The notes beneath the pieces are model-generated. The model was not told the origin of the DNA. It was given only the letters and a program-made list of their open reading frames with translations, and ran no database searches. From Echinometra lucunter (lineage: Eukaryota > Echinodermata > Echinoidea > Camarodonta > Echinometridae), in assembly GCA_029962745.1 (NCBI GenBank), contig CM057165.1, positions 25,403,882-25,467,881 of the forward strand: a stretch of DNA of 64,000 nucleotides, given 5' to 3'. This document shows, in pieces, positions 12,246 through 23,664 of the stretch. The position numbers were made by a program, and so were the translations under genes. How positions within the stretch are numbered: position 1 is the stretch's first letter; every line of letters starts with the position of its first letter.

Positions 12246-13489
12246 ATACCTGTAGTCGCAATCAATCCGTTAAAGACATTCAGTCGCGGGCTTTCATGGG
12301 GAGTGGGTCATAATTTGCTTACACCAGATTTTGTGAAAAGCACTGGAAATACCTGTAATAGAGCTACATTTCTGGAGCACAGCAAAACAAGCTGTCCCAC
12401 CATAAACATTCTTCGGCCTGCTTTGGGCATTCTCGGGCCAGGGAAAGTGAGATAATGACTTTGCCATATGGGGCAGAGGGTGGAATATACAGAGTATTAC
12501 ATGAGGTCTGTTGGTCATAAAACTCATAGTGATGGACAACACCTGTTTCTGTGTAAGCACCCATGGTGTCAAATTCCCTATGAAAGGCGTCTTTAATTAA
12601 TCTATGAGTAATTTTGTATTTTGTTTTACCTACAGTCGCAATTGATCTATGAATAATTTTGTACTTTTGCTCTGTATTTTCACTTGAAATTGTATTCGCA
12701 TTTGTACTTTGAATTATCCAATGTAAAAAGAATTTCCTATATATGGACAATAAATATATTCAATTCAATACAAAATATGCAAAGAAACAACTTCTATAGA
12801 GAACCTGGCCCCCACATCTACCTTGTACATCGCATTTCTAAAGACTACGAGCACCCAGCCAGAACTGAACAATTAAAAGAACAAAAAACCGAAAAAGAAA
12901 ATCAAATATTCTTTTTGAAAAAAAAAAAAAATGATACACTGTAGAAAAGAGCTTTCCTGAATAAAAAAAAAAAGAAGAAGAAAAAATTCAATTTATCGAT
13001 CTGCTATTATAGTAAAAGGGTTTCAGTTGTCATTCTGAAGGTGAGTAATGAAGAATTTTTCAAATCTTCAAGCATTGAGAATAAAAACAAATCTACATGA
13101 TTACAGTATCAAATTATCTGAATGACAAACCTTACTGATTTCATTTTCAAAATAATTAATAAACCTGGTACAGGTTTAAAAAGAAAAAAATCTGGATACT
13201 GAATAATAAACCTTTGCCAAGAAGGATTCTCCTACCTGATGACTAAAATAGACTTGCTCATAATCTGCTGTTAGTAGTTGTGCAACACACAGAAAATCTA
13301 CTGTACATGGCTCCTATGGCCTGTATTTGTGAAAACAAAAACTAGCTTTATTTGGTCCAGTGATTTATGGACTGCCAAGGCTCACACTCTTTGGAGATGG
13401 AGAGGTGAACACTTGGTGCTTCATAGATCAGTGCTCAAAACTCAATCTTTGTTCAGTTAGGATTTAACATACTCCTCTGGACCAAGGAA

Positions 13490-13617
13490 ATTACCTCTTT
13501 ATATCGAAACCTTGTTATATCAGGATTAAAAAGACAATAAAAGGGACCAGCAATATTACCTTGTTATAAAAAAAGTTTGTTATAACTGTGTTCTTTATAA
13601 CGAGGTTCCACTGTGTG
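13490..13617. mobile_element. Worn Tigger/pogo-type MITE
   Basis: Same family as 12064: CCTTGTTATATCAGG at the left, TTTATAACGAGGTTCCACTG at the right. A further end fragment (CAGTGGAAACTTGTTATA) is at 13741. Confidence 0.55.
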
Positions 13618-14043
13618 AAGTTTGTCACGTTCATGTAGAAACAGCTTATACGTCAATGCAATGCCAACTTCAAGCAACTTGAAAAAGGATTTCTATACTA
13701 GGGTGTAGGGTCAATGTATACATGTTTGTTAAGTATGTTGCAGTGGAAACTTGTTATAATAATGAGTGAGTTTCTACTCTAGTACAATGTCGCCCCCAAA
13801 AGGGAGATAATAAAAGTATTTCTGTAAAGAGCCTTGCACTACATTGAAGTCAATGCTCTCATTAAGGAGTACTGTAATTCATGTACTGTAATTGTGCAAC
13901 TTTTACTGATGACAGCCACTCTTTCCACTCTCTCCTATATACTATTTCAATTCTTTCTAACAAATTAGAGTTTAAAGGATAAGGAGTTTAATTATAGATT
14001 GCAGGTAATATTCGCTGTCAAACACTGCAATACACTTTTTTAA

Positions 14044-14444
14044 TCCATTCGTGACAGAGGTCCACATTTTGTGGTTTGGCCTAATATCTTTTGATGCAAA
14101 GCCCTAAAAATCATACTAAATACATGAGCAGAAAGAGCAAAAAATTCTATACAAGCTGTGTCCATTTTGGTAGCATCAATATTTGTTGCTTGATGCTGAA
14201 ATTTTTTTAAAGGAAAATAAGTATTAAAATCCTTAAATTGGCAATGTGATAGGTTTAAAATCAACGTTTTCCCCTGCAAATTGGTAATTTTTTGACTTCT
14301 CATAATTTCTGTCAATTTATATTCATTTCAGATACATGATGTTTTATAAGAAAAATGTAGCAATAAAATAAAAATGTTGGTGTTGCCAATTTGAAGAATA
14401 AAAGCTGATCAAAGTGGCTTTAAATAATTCCTGCCACGAATGGG
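14044..14444. mobile_element. piggyBac-like MITE, copy 1
   Basis: Inverted ends CCATTCGTGACAG and CTGCCACGAATGGG, preceded by TTAA at 14040 and followed by a worn TCAA. The 401-bp body is closely similar to the copy at 22503. It ends about 200 bp from the DIPK1 stop codon and may lie in or next to its 3' untranslated region. Confidence 0.7.
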
Positions 14445-14641
14445 TCAAAAAATAAGAAATATGAATGGGATGATAAGGAGTTATCGATTTACCATTCTTA
14501 AGCCATATAACTGACTTTAATGTGCTGAGTACTACTTCATCTTGACAGAAATCAGGTTGTGTATATCCATTTTTCAATCACACACATTTGGTAAAATCTA
14601 GTATGAACATGTTTGCATGATACAGGATATTTGGAAAAGTA

Positions 14642-17600
14642 TCATGAATTTGCATTAGAAATCTGTCTCCATATTACTCCCTTCATATCATTGATCACCA
14701 GCGAATGCTCCATGTCCATTTTGCGACCGCTGTGCCTTAATTCTTTGCATCTATTGAACGTTTCTTTTAATTTCTCTTTAATTTCACTTGGTACGCCATC
14801 AAATAGTACTGGTTCCAGCAGCTGGCAAATTTTGTATAAATTAGGATAAGTCACTTCACTCTCGCATTTATGAGTTTCCATACTGCAAGATGATTGACAA
14901 TTCAAGCCATATATGCAGTCCCTATCTGTCTTACACTCCCTCTCTTTAAGATGTCCCTCAACTTTAACTTCAGGAAATAAGTCTTGAAGATCCAGCAGTT
15001 TCGCATCATGCTTATGAGTGTAGCCAATGCTTTGTGGGGTAACACTGCACATAAGAAAATTACCAAGGGGGTTGTCGATGATCTCCTCCACAAATTCAAT
15101 GATGCCTAGCACAATTTTGGCACGTTGCGCCCAGCTCAGTTTGTCTCGATCAAATATATTCTTGAAGACACCTGGGTGCATGCGATTTGATCCATACAGG
15201 CTATACACCTGTACACCCTCAGTAACATAGACATCCCCACAGAACCCTTCCAATCTTGGAATCATTTCGCTATCAGACAAAGCCATCAAGATCAAGAAGT
15301 CGTTACCACGCAGAAGTCCCCACAGGGTCTTCGCCTCTGCCAAGGACACCTTCCCGTCATTATTAATGTCAGCAACATCAAGAATCTTTGTCTGGAACTT
15401 TGCAAAGTCACTATCTCCAAGTCGCAGTGTGAGAAAGCCTGTCATCATATGGCGGAGATCTTCCATGGAAGACCCATCCTTGGGTCTCTCATAGTCACCA
15501 TCCTTTGGGTCATGGGTCCAGTGGACAAGGTAGCGATCCTTCAACAGAGTCTTGGGCTGTTTGACCTCAACCTCATACACCTGTTTTACAATAAAAAAAA
15601 GAACCATTACAATGGAATTCAACATCTTCATCACTGAATCTTTCAGCAGTTAACATACTAAATTCCACAATCATGAGACACTTTATCCATTATCTACACT
15701 GAGAGGTACTACATGTACCATTCAAAGGGAATGATCACTTGAATTCTCTTTTGCCTACAATGCCAACATTTCCTGAGAAACATGGTAAAAGACACTCCTG
15801 CAGCCTGTTATGTCAGATTCCCAAATGTCACAGTAATTACCTAAAAACCTAGCCAAATTATCAGAGAAAATTTGGTCTTCAGTTTAGTTTGATATTATGC
15901 CAAATGATGCACTAAGCAAGCATTCACAAATGTGCATGCTTGTAAGAAAACTAATTCCTTAACAGAAAATATACTGTCTATCAATAATGGACATTTGGAC
16001 AATTCTTCAGGTTTTCTTCTTGAAATAGGACTTGGCAACAACATGTGGTAGATGAAATATGTCTGATTGCATTTAGGTATTGGTGAATAAAATGATACTT
16101 TTGATTTTTGACCTGGTGATGAAGAGAAAATATTTGAATGTAATCATACAGCTCCCATCTTCATTGGATGACACTACAGAGCAATGTAGGATCAAATTCT
16201 AGATGGCAATGTTTTCAGATTTCTCTTCCTTACTTGATGCTCCAGACTTCTTGAAAGACACTTTGTAAAGACAAAATCTTTCTCTTGGCAGAGTCTAGGG
16301 CACATCTTGCCTGTAATGATCCCTTGAGAGTAGAATCGGCACTAGAAGAGACAAAGATGGAATCAAATGAGCAATTGTTATAGATGACAATACATTTCAA
16401 AAAATGATTTGCATTTTCAGTTTCAGTTTCAGTTTATTTCTCATTTCTCCTAACAAAATACAAAAGAATTACATTTATATAACACAGTACGCATAGACAT
16501 TGCATGATACATAAATCTGAACTTCATAGGTGGAATTACGTTATAGACAAAACAAGAATACAAGAATGGTTAAGAAATGAGAAGAAATCAGCCAAAAAAT
16601 TTTGCAATCAAACTCCTGAAAGATTTCTATTCCCCCCCCCCCCCCCAAAAAAACTAGATGAATCTTCGACCACGCGTGGTCGAACTTTATGCCTCCGCCA
16701 TTACCAAATCAGAAATAAATGGCACTTCATGTTGATTTATTTTCATTTATACAATGACATCTTTGACCTTGACCTTTGACCTTGTGACGCCTAAATCTAA
16801 TGAGAGCATTGTCCTTTCCATACGCATACATGAGCCAAGTTTGTTCAACCGTCAAATGGTTACTGAGTTATCACAAGAACGCTTCATTTCTACGTACATA
16901 ATGACCTCTATGACCTTTGATGTTTGACCTTGAGACCCCAAAATCTAATCAGATCATTGTCCCTCCCATATGCATACCTGTGCCAAGTTTGAGGTTGATC
17001 GGTCAAATGGTTGTTGAGTTATGGTGAAAACGAACCATTTCTATGTACATAATGACCTCTATGACCTTTGACCTTTTACCTTGAGACCCAAAAATCTAAT
17101 CAGATCATTGTCCCTCCCATATGCATACCTGTGCCAAGTTTGAGGTTGATCGGTCAAATGGTTGTTGAGTTATGGTGAAAACGAACCATTTCTAGGTACA
17201 TAATGACCTCTATGACCTTTGACCTTTGACCTTGAGACCCCAAAATCTAATCAGATCATTGTCCCTTCCATGTGCATACATGAGCCAAGTTTGAAGCCAA
17301 TCTGTCAAATGGTTCTTAAGTTATCGCGAGAACGAGCCATTTTTATGTGTATTATTACCTCTATGACCTTGACCTTTGACCTTGAGACTCCAAAATCTAA
17401 TCAGATCATTGTCCCTCCCATATGCATACATGAGCCAAGTTTGAAGTTGATCTGTCAAACGGTTCTTAAGTTATCGCGAGAACGAAAACGGGACGGACGG
17501 ACGGACGGACGACCCGAAAACATAATGCCTCCGGCAACCACCTACGGTGGGCGGAGGCATAAAAACAACCCATATATAATACTGTTACAAAAGCATTTTA

Positions 17601-18639
17601 AATAAAAACTTTTGAAACTGTGTAGGAGGAAAATTAATGTAGCACAGCATCACTTAAAATAATTTACAATGAAGGAGAGAGAACAAAACAACAACAAAAA
17701 AGATCTTCACATAACATTTGGGAGCATTGGGGTTGTGTTCTATAACACACGTTCCAGCAACAGTTGCTTTGCAGGCAGACATTTACACTAACAGAATTCC
17801 AAACTTCTACCCTAAACCAAATACTATCCCAAATACAAACTGAAAACATTAAACCTTTCCTATATACCAACTGCAACCTAACCATAACCCCATATCTTGC
17901 CAAGATAAAGCCCAAAATAACCCCTGAGCAAGTGTTACCAGTGTAAATCTTGTGCCATCCTGTCTTGAAAACTCACCACATAATGTAGCATGTCTTCATG
18001 TCTGCATGCTGCTGGTCTGTGATCCACTGTGAAGAATACCCAACCAGATATGAAGACAACAAGAAACCAGATTATGACAAGGTGTTTGACAGGAATATGG
18101 CATCTCCCCTGTTCATAATGAGGGCAAAAAATGATTATAAAGTATCATATATTACATTTTCCTTGCTGATTGCTTAATACAAAGGACATGGTTACTTCTC
18201 CAGAACACATACTACTACAACTACTACTACTACTACTACTACTACTACTGCTACTACCACTACTGCTACTACTGCTACTACTGCTACTACTGCTTCTAAA
18301 ATATGCTGTAGGTCCTGTAATTTCATGCATATATCTGCTATATAAATCAAATATGAGTCAATCTTTTTTTTTCCTTTTTTTAAAATCATTAACCACCATA
18401 TCTAGCATTTATTTTATACCAGCAGGCAGCCAACCCCAAAGCCAAAAGAATGTGTGACAAGTACCTAACATCACCATTTTGGACTATAATGATAATATTG
18501 AATGCTCTCTAGCACTGGTCCCAAGCAAATATTAACCCGACATGAAATTTTTGCTACTTTCAAAGTGCATCCCACAAGAACTGTTGGAGATAAGCTTACT
18601 CACCACAGTCAGTCCTCTTAAACCAACTCTCAAAGCCAT
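14642..18639 (-). CDS. DIPK1: Divergent protein kinase domain 1 (DIPK1/FAM69) protein, complete
   Basis: Exons in transcript order are 18639-18604, 18108-17977, 16341-16234 and 15580-14642, all phase 0 with GT/AG borders, encoding 404 aa. Start MALRVGLRGLTV leads into a signal-anchor helix (about residues 20-38, HLVIIWFLVVFISGWVFF). A Cys-rich segment follows (CRFYSQGIITGKMCPRLCQ), then the kinase-like domain. It contains an EF-hand (DINNDGKVSLAE) inserted where FAM69 proteins carry one, GFCGDVYV, GNFLMC and KLLDLQDL, and a Cys cluster (CKTDRDCIYGLNC), ending METHKCESEV...MDMEHSL. Human paralogues are about 420-430 aa, so length fits. Known members are ER-resident type II membrane proteins; catalytic activity is uncertain for the family. 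Vertebrates have A, B and C paralogues; which one this equals cannot be decided. A tandem-core transposon sits in the second intron. Confidence 0.95.
16686..17563. mobile_element. TIR element with ~152-bp tandem core, in DIPK1 intron
   Basis: Perfect 14-bp inverted ends TTTATGCCTCCGCC and GGCGGAGGCATAAA enclose five units of about 150-155 bp, each with ATGACCTTTGACCTTTGACC and AATCTAATCAGATCATTGTC. A (GGAC)n microsatellite follows the last unit at about 17491-17510. The palindrome CGACCACGCGTGGTCG (16669-16684) abuts the left end. The layout is a mirror image of the element at 985. Confidence 0.8.
18207..18292. repeat. (ACT)n microsatellite
   Basis: Run of ACT/GCT triplets in the first DIPK1 intron; frames through it are low-complexity Ser, Val or Leu runs and are not genes. 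Confidence 0.95.
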
Positions 18640-18832
18640 GGCAGGAATTTTCTTTTAGTTCTTTCCTAAAGAATGACAAAATGTTTGTAAATTTAACAGT
18701 TCTGTAACAAGTTAACAATGATGATAATGATAAAAATGAAAATGAAGAAAACAGGGATGATGGTGATGCTGAAGATGAAGATGATGATGATAATTACCAT
18801 CATCACCTTCATCATCAACATCATAATTGTGA

Positions 18833-18967
18833 TATCGTTGCCTGGTTGGCGCGCCCACATTGTACATTTCGCTTAGCGCGGGCTCGAGCTCTAGCCCTTT
18901 TGCCAGCCAGGGGGATGTATAAAATTGCGCACTTGCTAACACCCTTCTGCCAGCCGGGCGACGATAT
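18833..18967. mobile_element. Small GC-rich palindromic MITE
   Basis: ATATCGTTGCCTGGTTGGCG at the left mirrors GCCAGCCGGGCGACGATAT at the right, just upstream of the DIPK1 start; it may overlap the promoter. A GAT/ATG-rich tract lies immediately before it (18718-18800). Confidence 0.6.
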
Positions 18968-21263
18968 TACATGTTTTGTTTAAAAAAATAGAAAAGAAAA
19001 AGGGTCTAAAGCAAGACCTTTAACAACCCCCATATTTTAAGTAGAGGCCCTCTTGCAATGAAGTTGCATTTACAAACAAATACAAAATTAAACACAACAT
19101 GATTTTCAACCAATCAGGATTGTGTATTTGAGATTTTGAAATAGTAATATCATTTGATTGACTTCCTGTCAATTCCAGTGATATTTTAAATTTCATAAAC
19201 CCCCATCTCAAAGGAATGATCTGACTGGCCATTAGTCATTAGTAGTATGATACTGACCCTGAAGTAGTTTGGAATGCTTTGATTTGAATGTGAATACAGA
19301 AACTAGACTGTGGTTGGAGACAATTTTGTCATTATTAGCTCAAAGTAAGCCCATAATTTTCATATCTGTTATTCACATTTTGTTTTACTACTTTATATAA
19401 ATACAGATACATGTATTAGATACCTGTAATTTCATGTGTCCCTTTGTTGGCTTATAGAAATAGATATAAATACCATAAAAACGAAAATCCCTGCATCCCA
19501 GAGACTTTGGGTGGGTTATCCCCCTCATAGTGCAAGAGCTACATGTACAGGCTTGTGTCCATCTATGGAGTAGGATGGCAAATCCAAGCATCAGTTTTAT
19601 TTAAAAATTCCCCATACCGGATAGATTTTTCTGTCTACAGACTATGGTTTTTGAGTGAACAGTGTGACTTTTGTGCAGTGGTGTTGGTAAGTGTATGACT
19701 TTAATTGTTCCTTCTTTTTAGTAATGGCGCTATGAGTGGGGACAAATCAAAGGTTTTCACGAAAGTTTAAGATGTTTTTAACATTTCTTTGCATATTGCC
19801 TATGTTATTATTTGGACTTTTTTGTCTGTGTAATAATTTGAGAGGGTAAATCCGATGCCATTGAATTTAAATTTGCATTACAGTATTGTAGATAGTGTTC
19901 AATACTGAGACACATAGGGGAGCATCGGTATAGTGAGCTGTGCAAATTTACGTGGCTGCCAACCTCTGTAGTTGAGGATAGAAATCACTATAATGAAAAA
20001 AAAAAAAAAATTGCTTTTTACACCCCAGGTTGATAGAATATCATATTTCATATTTCCATAATCCCTTCAAGTGGATCTCGGTCAATTACCTTGATCATGT
20101 GAAATTCTCAGAATTTTTTTTTGTTTTTGATCAATATGATCGCTGACATTGCTCTGGTCTCGCTCCTCTGTCTCACACACACACACAGGGCTACATTGGT
20201 ATGGTGAGCTGTGCAAATTTATGTGACATGCTGCCCAGCAGCCCTCTATAGGCGAAGATTGAAATCACTGGAATAAAAATCAACAAATTGATATAAAATA
20301 TTTGCTTTGTACACCTAGGATAATAAAATATCCTATTTCCATTCCATTCCTCAAACTGGATGTAAATTATCTTGATCAAATGAATTTTGAAAAATATTTT
20401 TCTGATCAATGCTGCAAGAGCTCTTGCTCCTCTGTCCCCCAAAATTTATTGGCAGAACGCTACTTTCCTATTGTCAGCAATTTGCATGCAACTGCACGTT
20501 TGTTAGTGTGAGTGAGTAATACATTAGCTATACACAGCGCTGTCGTTTTGGTGACAGCGCTGTACAGGTGGGCATAGCCAAATCTTGCAAATTCATGACA
20601 AAAAGTGCAAAAATCTTAGTTAGAGTGAACTCTCTAACGTTAGTCTAGTGATGTGTGTTTTGATGTCTTTTTTTTCAACTTGAAATTTTTATGCAAGTCC
20701 CCAGCTGAGGTCAACTGGAAGGCGGAGGTTCGACTTCTCGCACATAAAGTCTATGTATGCAAATGCCAATTACCTTTTGGGATACCGAATGGGTTCGCCA
20801 AGATATCCTTGTCTGGGTCTGGCTAAAGCTTTTCACTTCACACCATTCCCACTGACACACACACACACAACACGTACGTTCGACGTAGACCTACCAAAAA
20901 ACACCCAGATGGGACTGAACTGAAGTTTCTAGTTAAATCATTCCCGTTATAAACAAGAATAAGTCCATGTCACACAAATTAAAATCGAAAATACCAAAGA
21001 AATAAATATGCTACGGAAGATAAAATGCTTGCCTACCAAAAAATAATGCAGCCATATGTCTCTTCCAGGTAGTTTGGCGCCCGGTTTGGTGAGATCTATC
21101 GACTTGTACAGCAAAACGCATATAGCGCATGCTCTGAAGCCAAATGTAAATTAGGTCAACAATCTTTTCTAAAATTGGATACTCCTCAGCAGTACATGCA
21201 CATAGAGAATTAGTACATGGGTACATGTATCTCTATGCTCTCCATTCTGGGAAGGAGAGGCTT
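18968..21263. other. Intergenic with a diverged tandem duplication
   Basis: No gene recognised. Two direct copies of about 265 bp (19918-20186 and 20187-20445) share GGTAT.GTGAGCTGTGCAAAT, GAAATCACT, ATCAATATGAT/ATCAATGCTGC and GCTCCTCTGTC; they are clearly diverged. A (CA)n tract is at 20853-20872. Confidence 0.5.
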
Positions 21264-21376
21264 CAACTCCCCCACAATGTAGGGAAAAAAAGAAAAAGAA
21301 AGAAAATGAAAAAAAGAAAAAAAAAAGAAAAAGAAAAAGAAAAAGAAAAGAGAAAAAAGAAAAAAGAAAAAGAAAA
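21264..21376. repeat. Purine-rich (GAAAAA)n tract
   Basis: Almost pure AG on the plus strand. The frames it opens (Phe/Leu/Ser runs on the minus strand) are artefacts. Confidence 0.9.
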
Positions 21377-21443
21377 TCTGGGGAGCGTTTCATGAAGAGT
21401 TTTGTCGGTGAAAATATTAGCAACATGATTTCTAGTCATCGGC

Positions 21444-21584
21444 GCACCGGCGTAGGTAAGATTTCATTTTAGGGGCGGTAAAAGTGAGCATCTCTAGGCA
21501 CCGGAAGCAGGAGGGGCGGTCGCCCCAAACATCAAAGTGGAGGAAGAAAACGCCTTTGTGTCCCCCCCCCCCCCAATAAAAAAT

Positions 21585-21640
<56 letters not shown>

Positions 21641-21776
21641 TGAGAGAACGTCGGAAGAGAAGGAGTCGACAAGGACCCCCCCCCCCCCACCACCAGAGCT
21701 CAATACGTAATTCGCTCACTATATACTGCTCACACTCACTACCGCCCCTAAAAATGAAATCCTCGCAACGCCAGTG
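21444..21776. mobile_element. hAT-type MITE with internal (GA)n
   Basis: CACCGGCGTAGGTAAGATTT at the left is mirrored by a right end ending ATCCTCGCAACGCCAGTG; the arms extend through TTTCATTTTAGGGGCGGT. A (GA)n run (about 21590-21636) and C-runs lie in the centre. Confidence 0.65.
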
Positions 21777-22012
21777 CTTTACCTTGCAGCTAGGGGTCTG
21801 CATGGACATTACATTATAAATATTCTGAAGTGTATACGTACTGTATATTTTTGTGAGCGTGCTGCAGTGATACCTGCATGTTTTCTATTAGGGTGAGAAG
21901 ACATGAGCCCCTGAAAAGGTGAGCCCCCTTTGATGTTTCTCCCTCCCCCATCCCTAACAGCTTCCGGCACGCCTGGTAGTGAGCATGGGAAACGTGTGAA
22001 TTACATGTTGTG

Positions 22013-22380
22013 CCAGGGGCGGCGGAGCCGGAGTGGGGGCAAACTAGTGCCCCTACTTTTCCAAGAGCTTCAAAATGCCTCTTTTACCCATGAAAAAGGC
22101 CACTTTTCACACCTGTTCGGTGCCCCCGTTTTTTGTTTTTGTTTTTACAAGGGCCAGTTTTCTTTTGAAATAAGTGCCCCTTTTCTGCTTCAGATAATTC
22201 GCCCTTCTTAAATCCTACAACTGCTCCCTTAACAGCAGATTAGTGACCATTCCTCTTTTTTTTTCATAGAGCTCTTTTCCTTTCTATTATAACTGTTTCT
22301 ATTTAAATAAGTGCCCCCTATGACTGCCCATTCATTCTAGTGCAATTTTTCTTCTGCTCAGTGCCCCCCTTTTTTGGCAG
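22013..22380. repeat. GTGCCCC-rich repeat fragment
   Basis: Recurrent GTGCCCCT/TGCCCCC blocks beginning GCCAGGGGCGGCGGAGCCGG and ending near TTTTTTGGCAGG. A related GGTGCCCCCCAACTTT fragment is at 25549. No frame of interest. Confidence 0.4.
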
Positions 22381-22502
22381 GAGTTTCTGCATTTATTGTC
22401 AAATCAAATAACAAAAACAAACAACAGTAATAAATATACAACATAATTGTTCAAATTACAAATGTGACAGTTAGATAACAATGACAACAGAATAAAGACA
22501 TG

Positions 22503-22919
22503 ATTCGTGACAGAGGTCCACATTTTATGGTTTGGCCTAATTCTCCGTTCCGTTTTAATGCAAAGCCCTAAAAATCATACCAAATACATGAGCAGTAAGA
22601 GCAAAAAATTCTACACAAACTGTGCCCATTTTTTTGGTTGCATCAGTATTCATTGTTTGATGCTGAAAGTTTTTTTTAAGGAAAATAAGCATTAAAATCC
22701 TTAAATTGGCAATGTGATAGAAAGTTTAAAATCACCATTTTCCCCTGCAAATTGGCAACTTTTTGACTTCTCATCATAATTTCTGTCAATTTATATTCAT
22801 TTCAGATACATGACGTTTTATTAATAAAATGTAGCAATAAAATAAAAATGTTGGTGTTGCCAATTTGAAGAATAAAAGCTGATCAAATTGGGCTTTAAAT
22901 AATGCCTGTCACGAATGGG
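22503..22919. mobile_element. piggyBac-like MITE, copy 2
   Basis: Second copy of the element at 14044 in the same orientation. Right end CTGTCACGAATGGG is followed by TTAA; the left end has lost its outer CC. Confidence 0.7.
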
Positions 22920-23111
22920 TTAAGCAAAATGCTTGAATGAATAGCAGCCAGTGAATGAATAGCAGCCACCTGATCAGTTCTCTTTTTCTACTTGGGCAAA
23001 TGCCCCATTTGAAATCTGATACATACTCGAATTTACTTCTGATAAATGCCACTTCCAAAAATTGGAAAATGATCCTTAAAGTGTGTTAAATAGAATGTAG
23101 GGGTAGGAACA

Positions 23112-23660
23112 TTGGCGTAAATCCGGGGGGGGGGATGGGGGATATATCCCCCACTTTTTGGAGAGGGGGATCGTGTGTACAAATATACCCCCCAACTTTT
23201 AAAGAAAGAAAATATATTTTAATTAATCAGTTAGTAAAATCTTTGAATATCTGTCATAAACAACCATCATATTTTAGAATTTCTATTTGAAAATGCAACT
23301 GAAAACCCCCCAAAAGTGGTTATTTTTGGCTCGCTCGCTTCGCTTGCTCATCATATTTTAGAATTTCTATTTGAAAATGCGATTAAAAATGAGAAAAGTG
23401 GTTATTTTTGGCTCGATCGCTTCGCTCGCTCATCATATTTAAGGATTTCTGTTCGAAAATGCCATTAAAACCCAGAAAAGGTGGTTATTTTTGGCTTGCT
23501 CGCTTCGCTCGCGCGCAAAATAAATATAAAAATGTGTGTGAGGAGGTCTGTACGGGTCGGTGAGGGTGTGTGCTTATACTTAAGTGTGGGATCGACAGAA
23601 AAAAAAAATCGTCAAAAGAGTCGATCATCCCCCACTCCTCAAAGTGGATTTACGCCGGTG
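23112..23660. mobile_element. hAT-type MITE with three ~85-bp internal repeats
   Basis: Ends CATTGGCGTAAATCCGG and GGATTTACGCCGGTG. The interior has three direct units (about 23266-23512), each with TTCTATTTGAAAATGC, GTGGTTATTTTTGGCT and the palindrome-like GCTCGCTTCGCTCGC. Confidence 0.65.
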
Positions 23661-23664
23661 GGTA

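Larger units (their letters stand above)
10553..14039. other. Intergenic, no gene recognised
   Basis: Between DUSP12 and DIPK1 only short frames occur, none with a recognisable domain. The stretch holds the MITEs listed at 11213, 12064 and 13490, and poly-A/poly-T runs around 11930-12030 and 12910-12990. Confidence 0.5.

Noticed and set aside
12364..12750. 128-codon minus frame
   Set aside because: No recognisable motif, no splice context, overlaps an equally long frame in another phase.
18145..18457. Ser-, Leu- and Val-rich frames
   Set aside because: Translations of the (ACT)n microsatellite.
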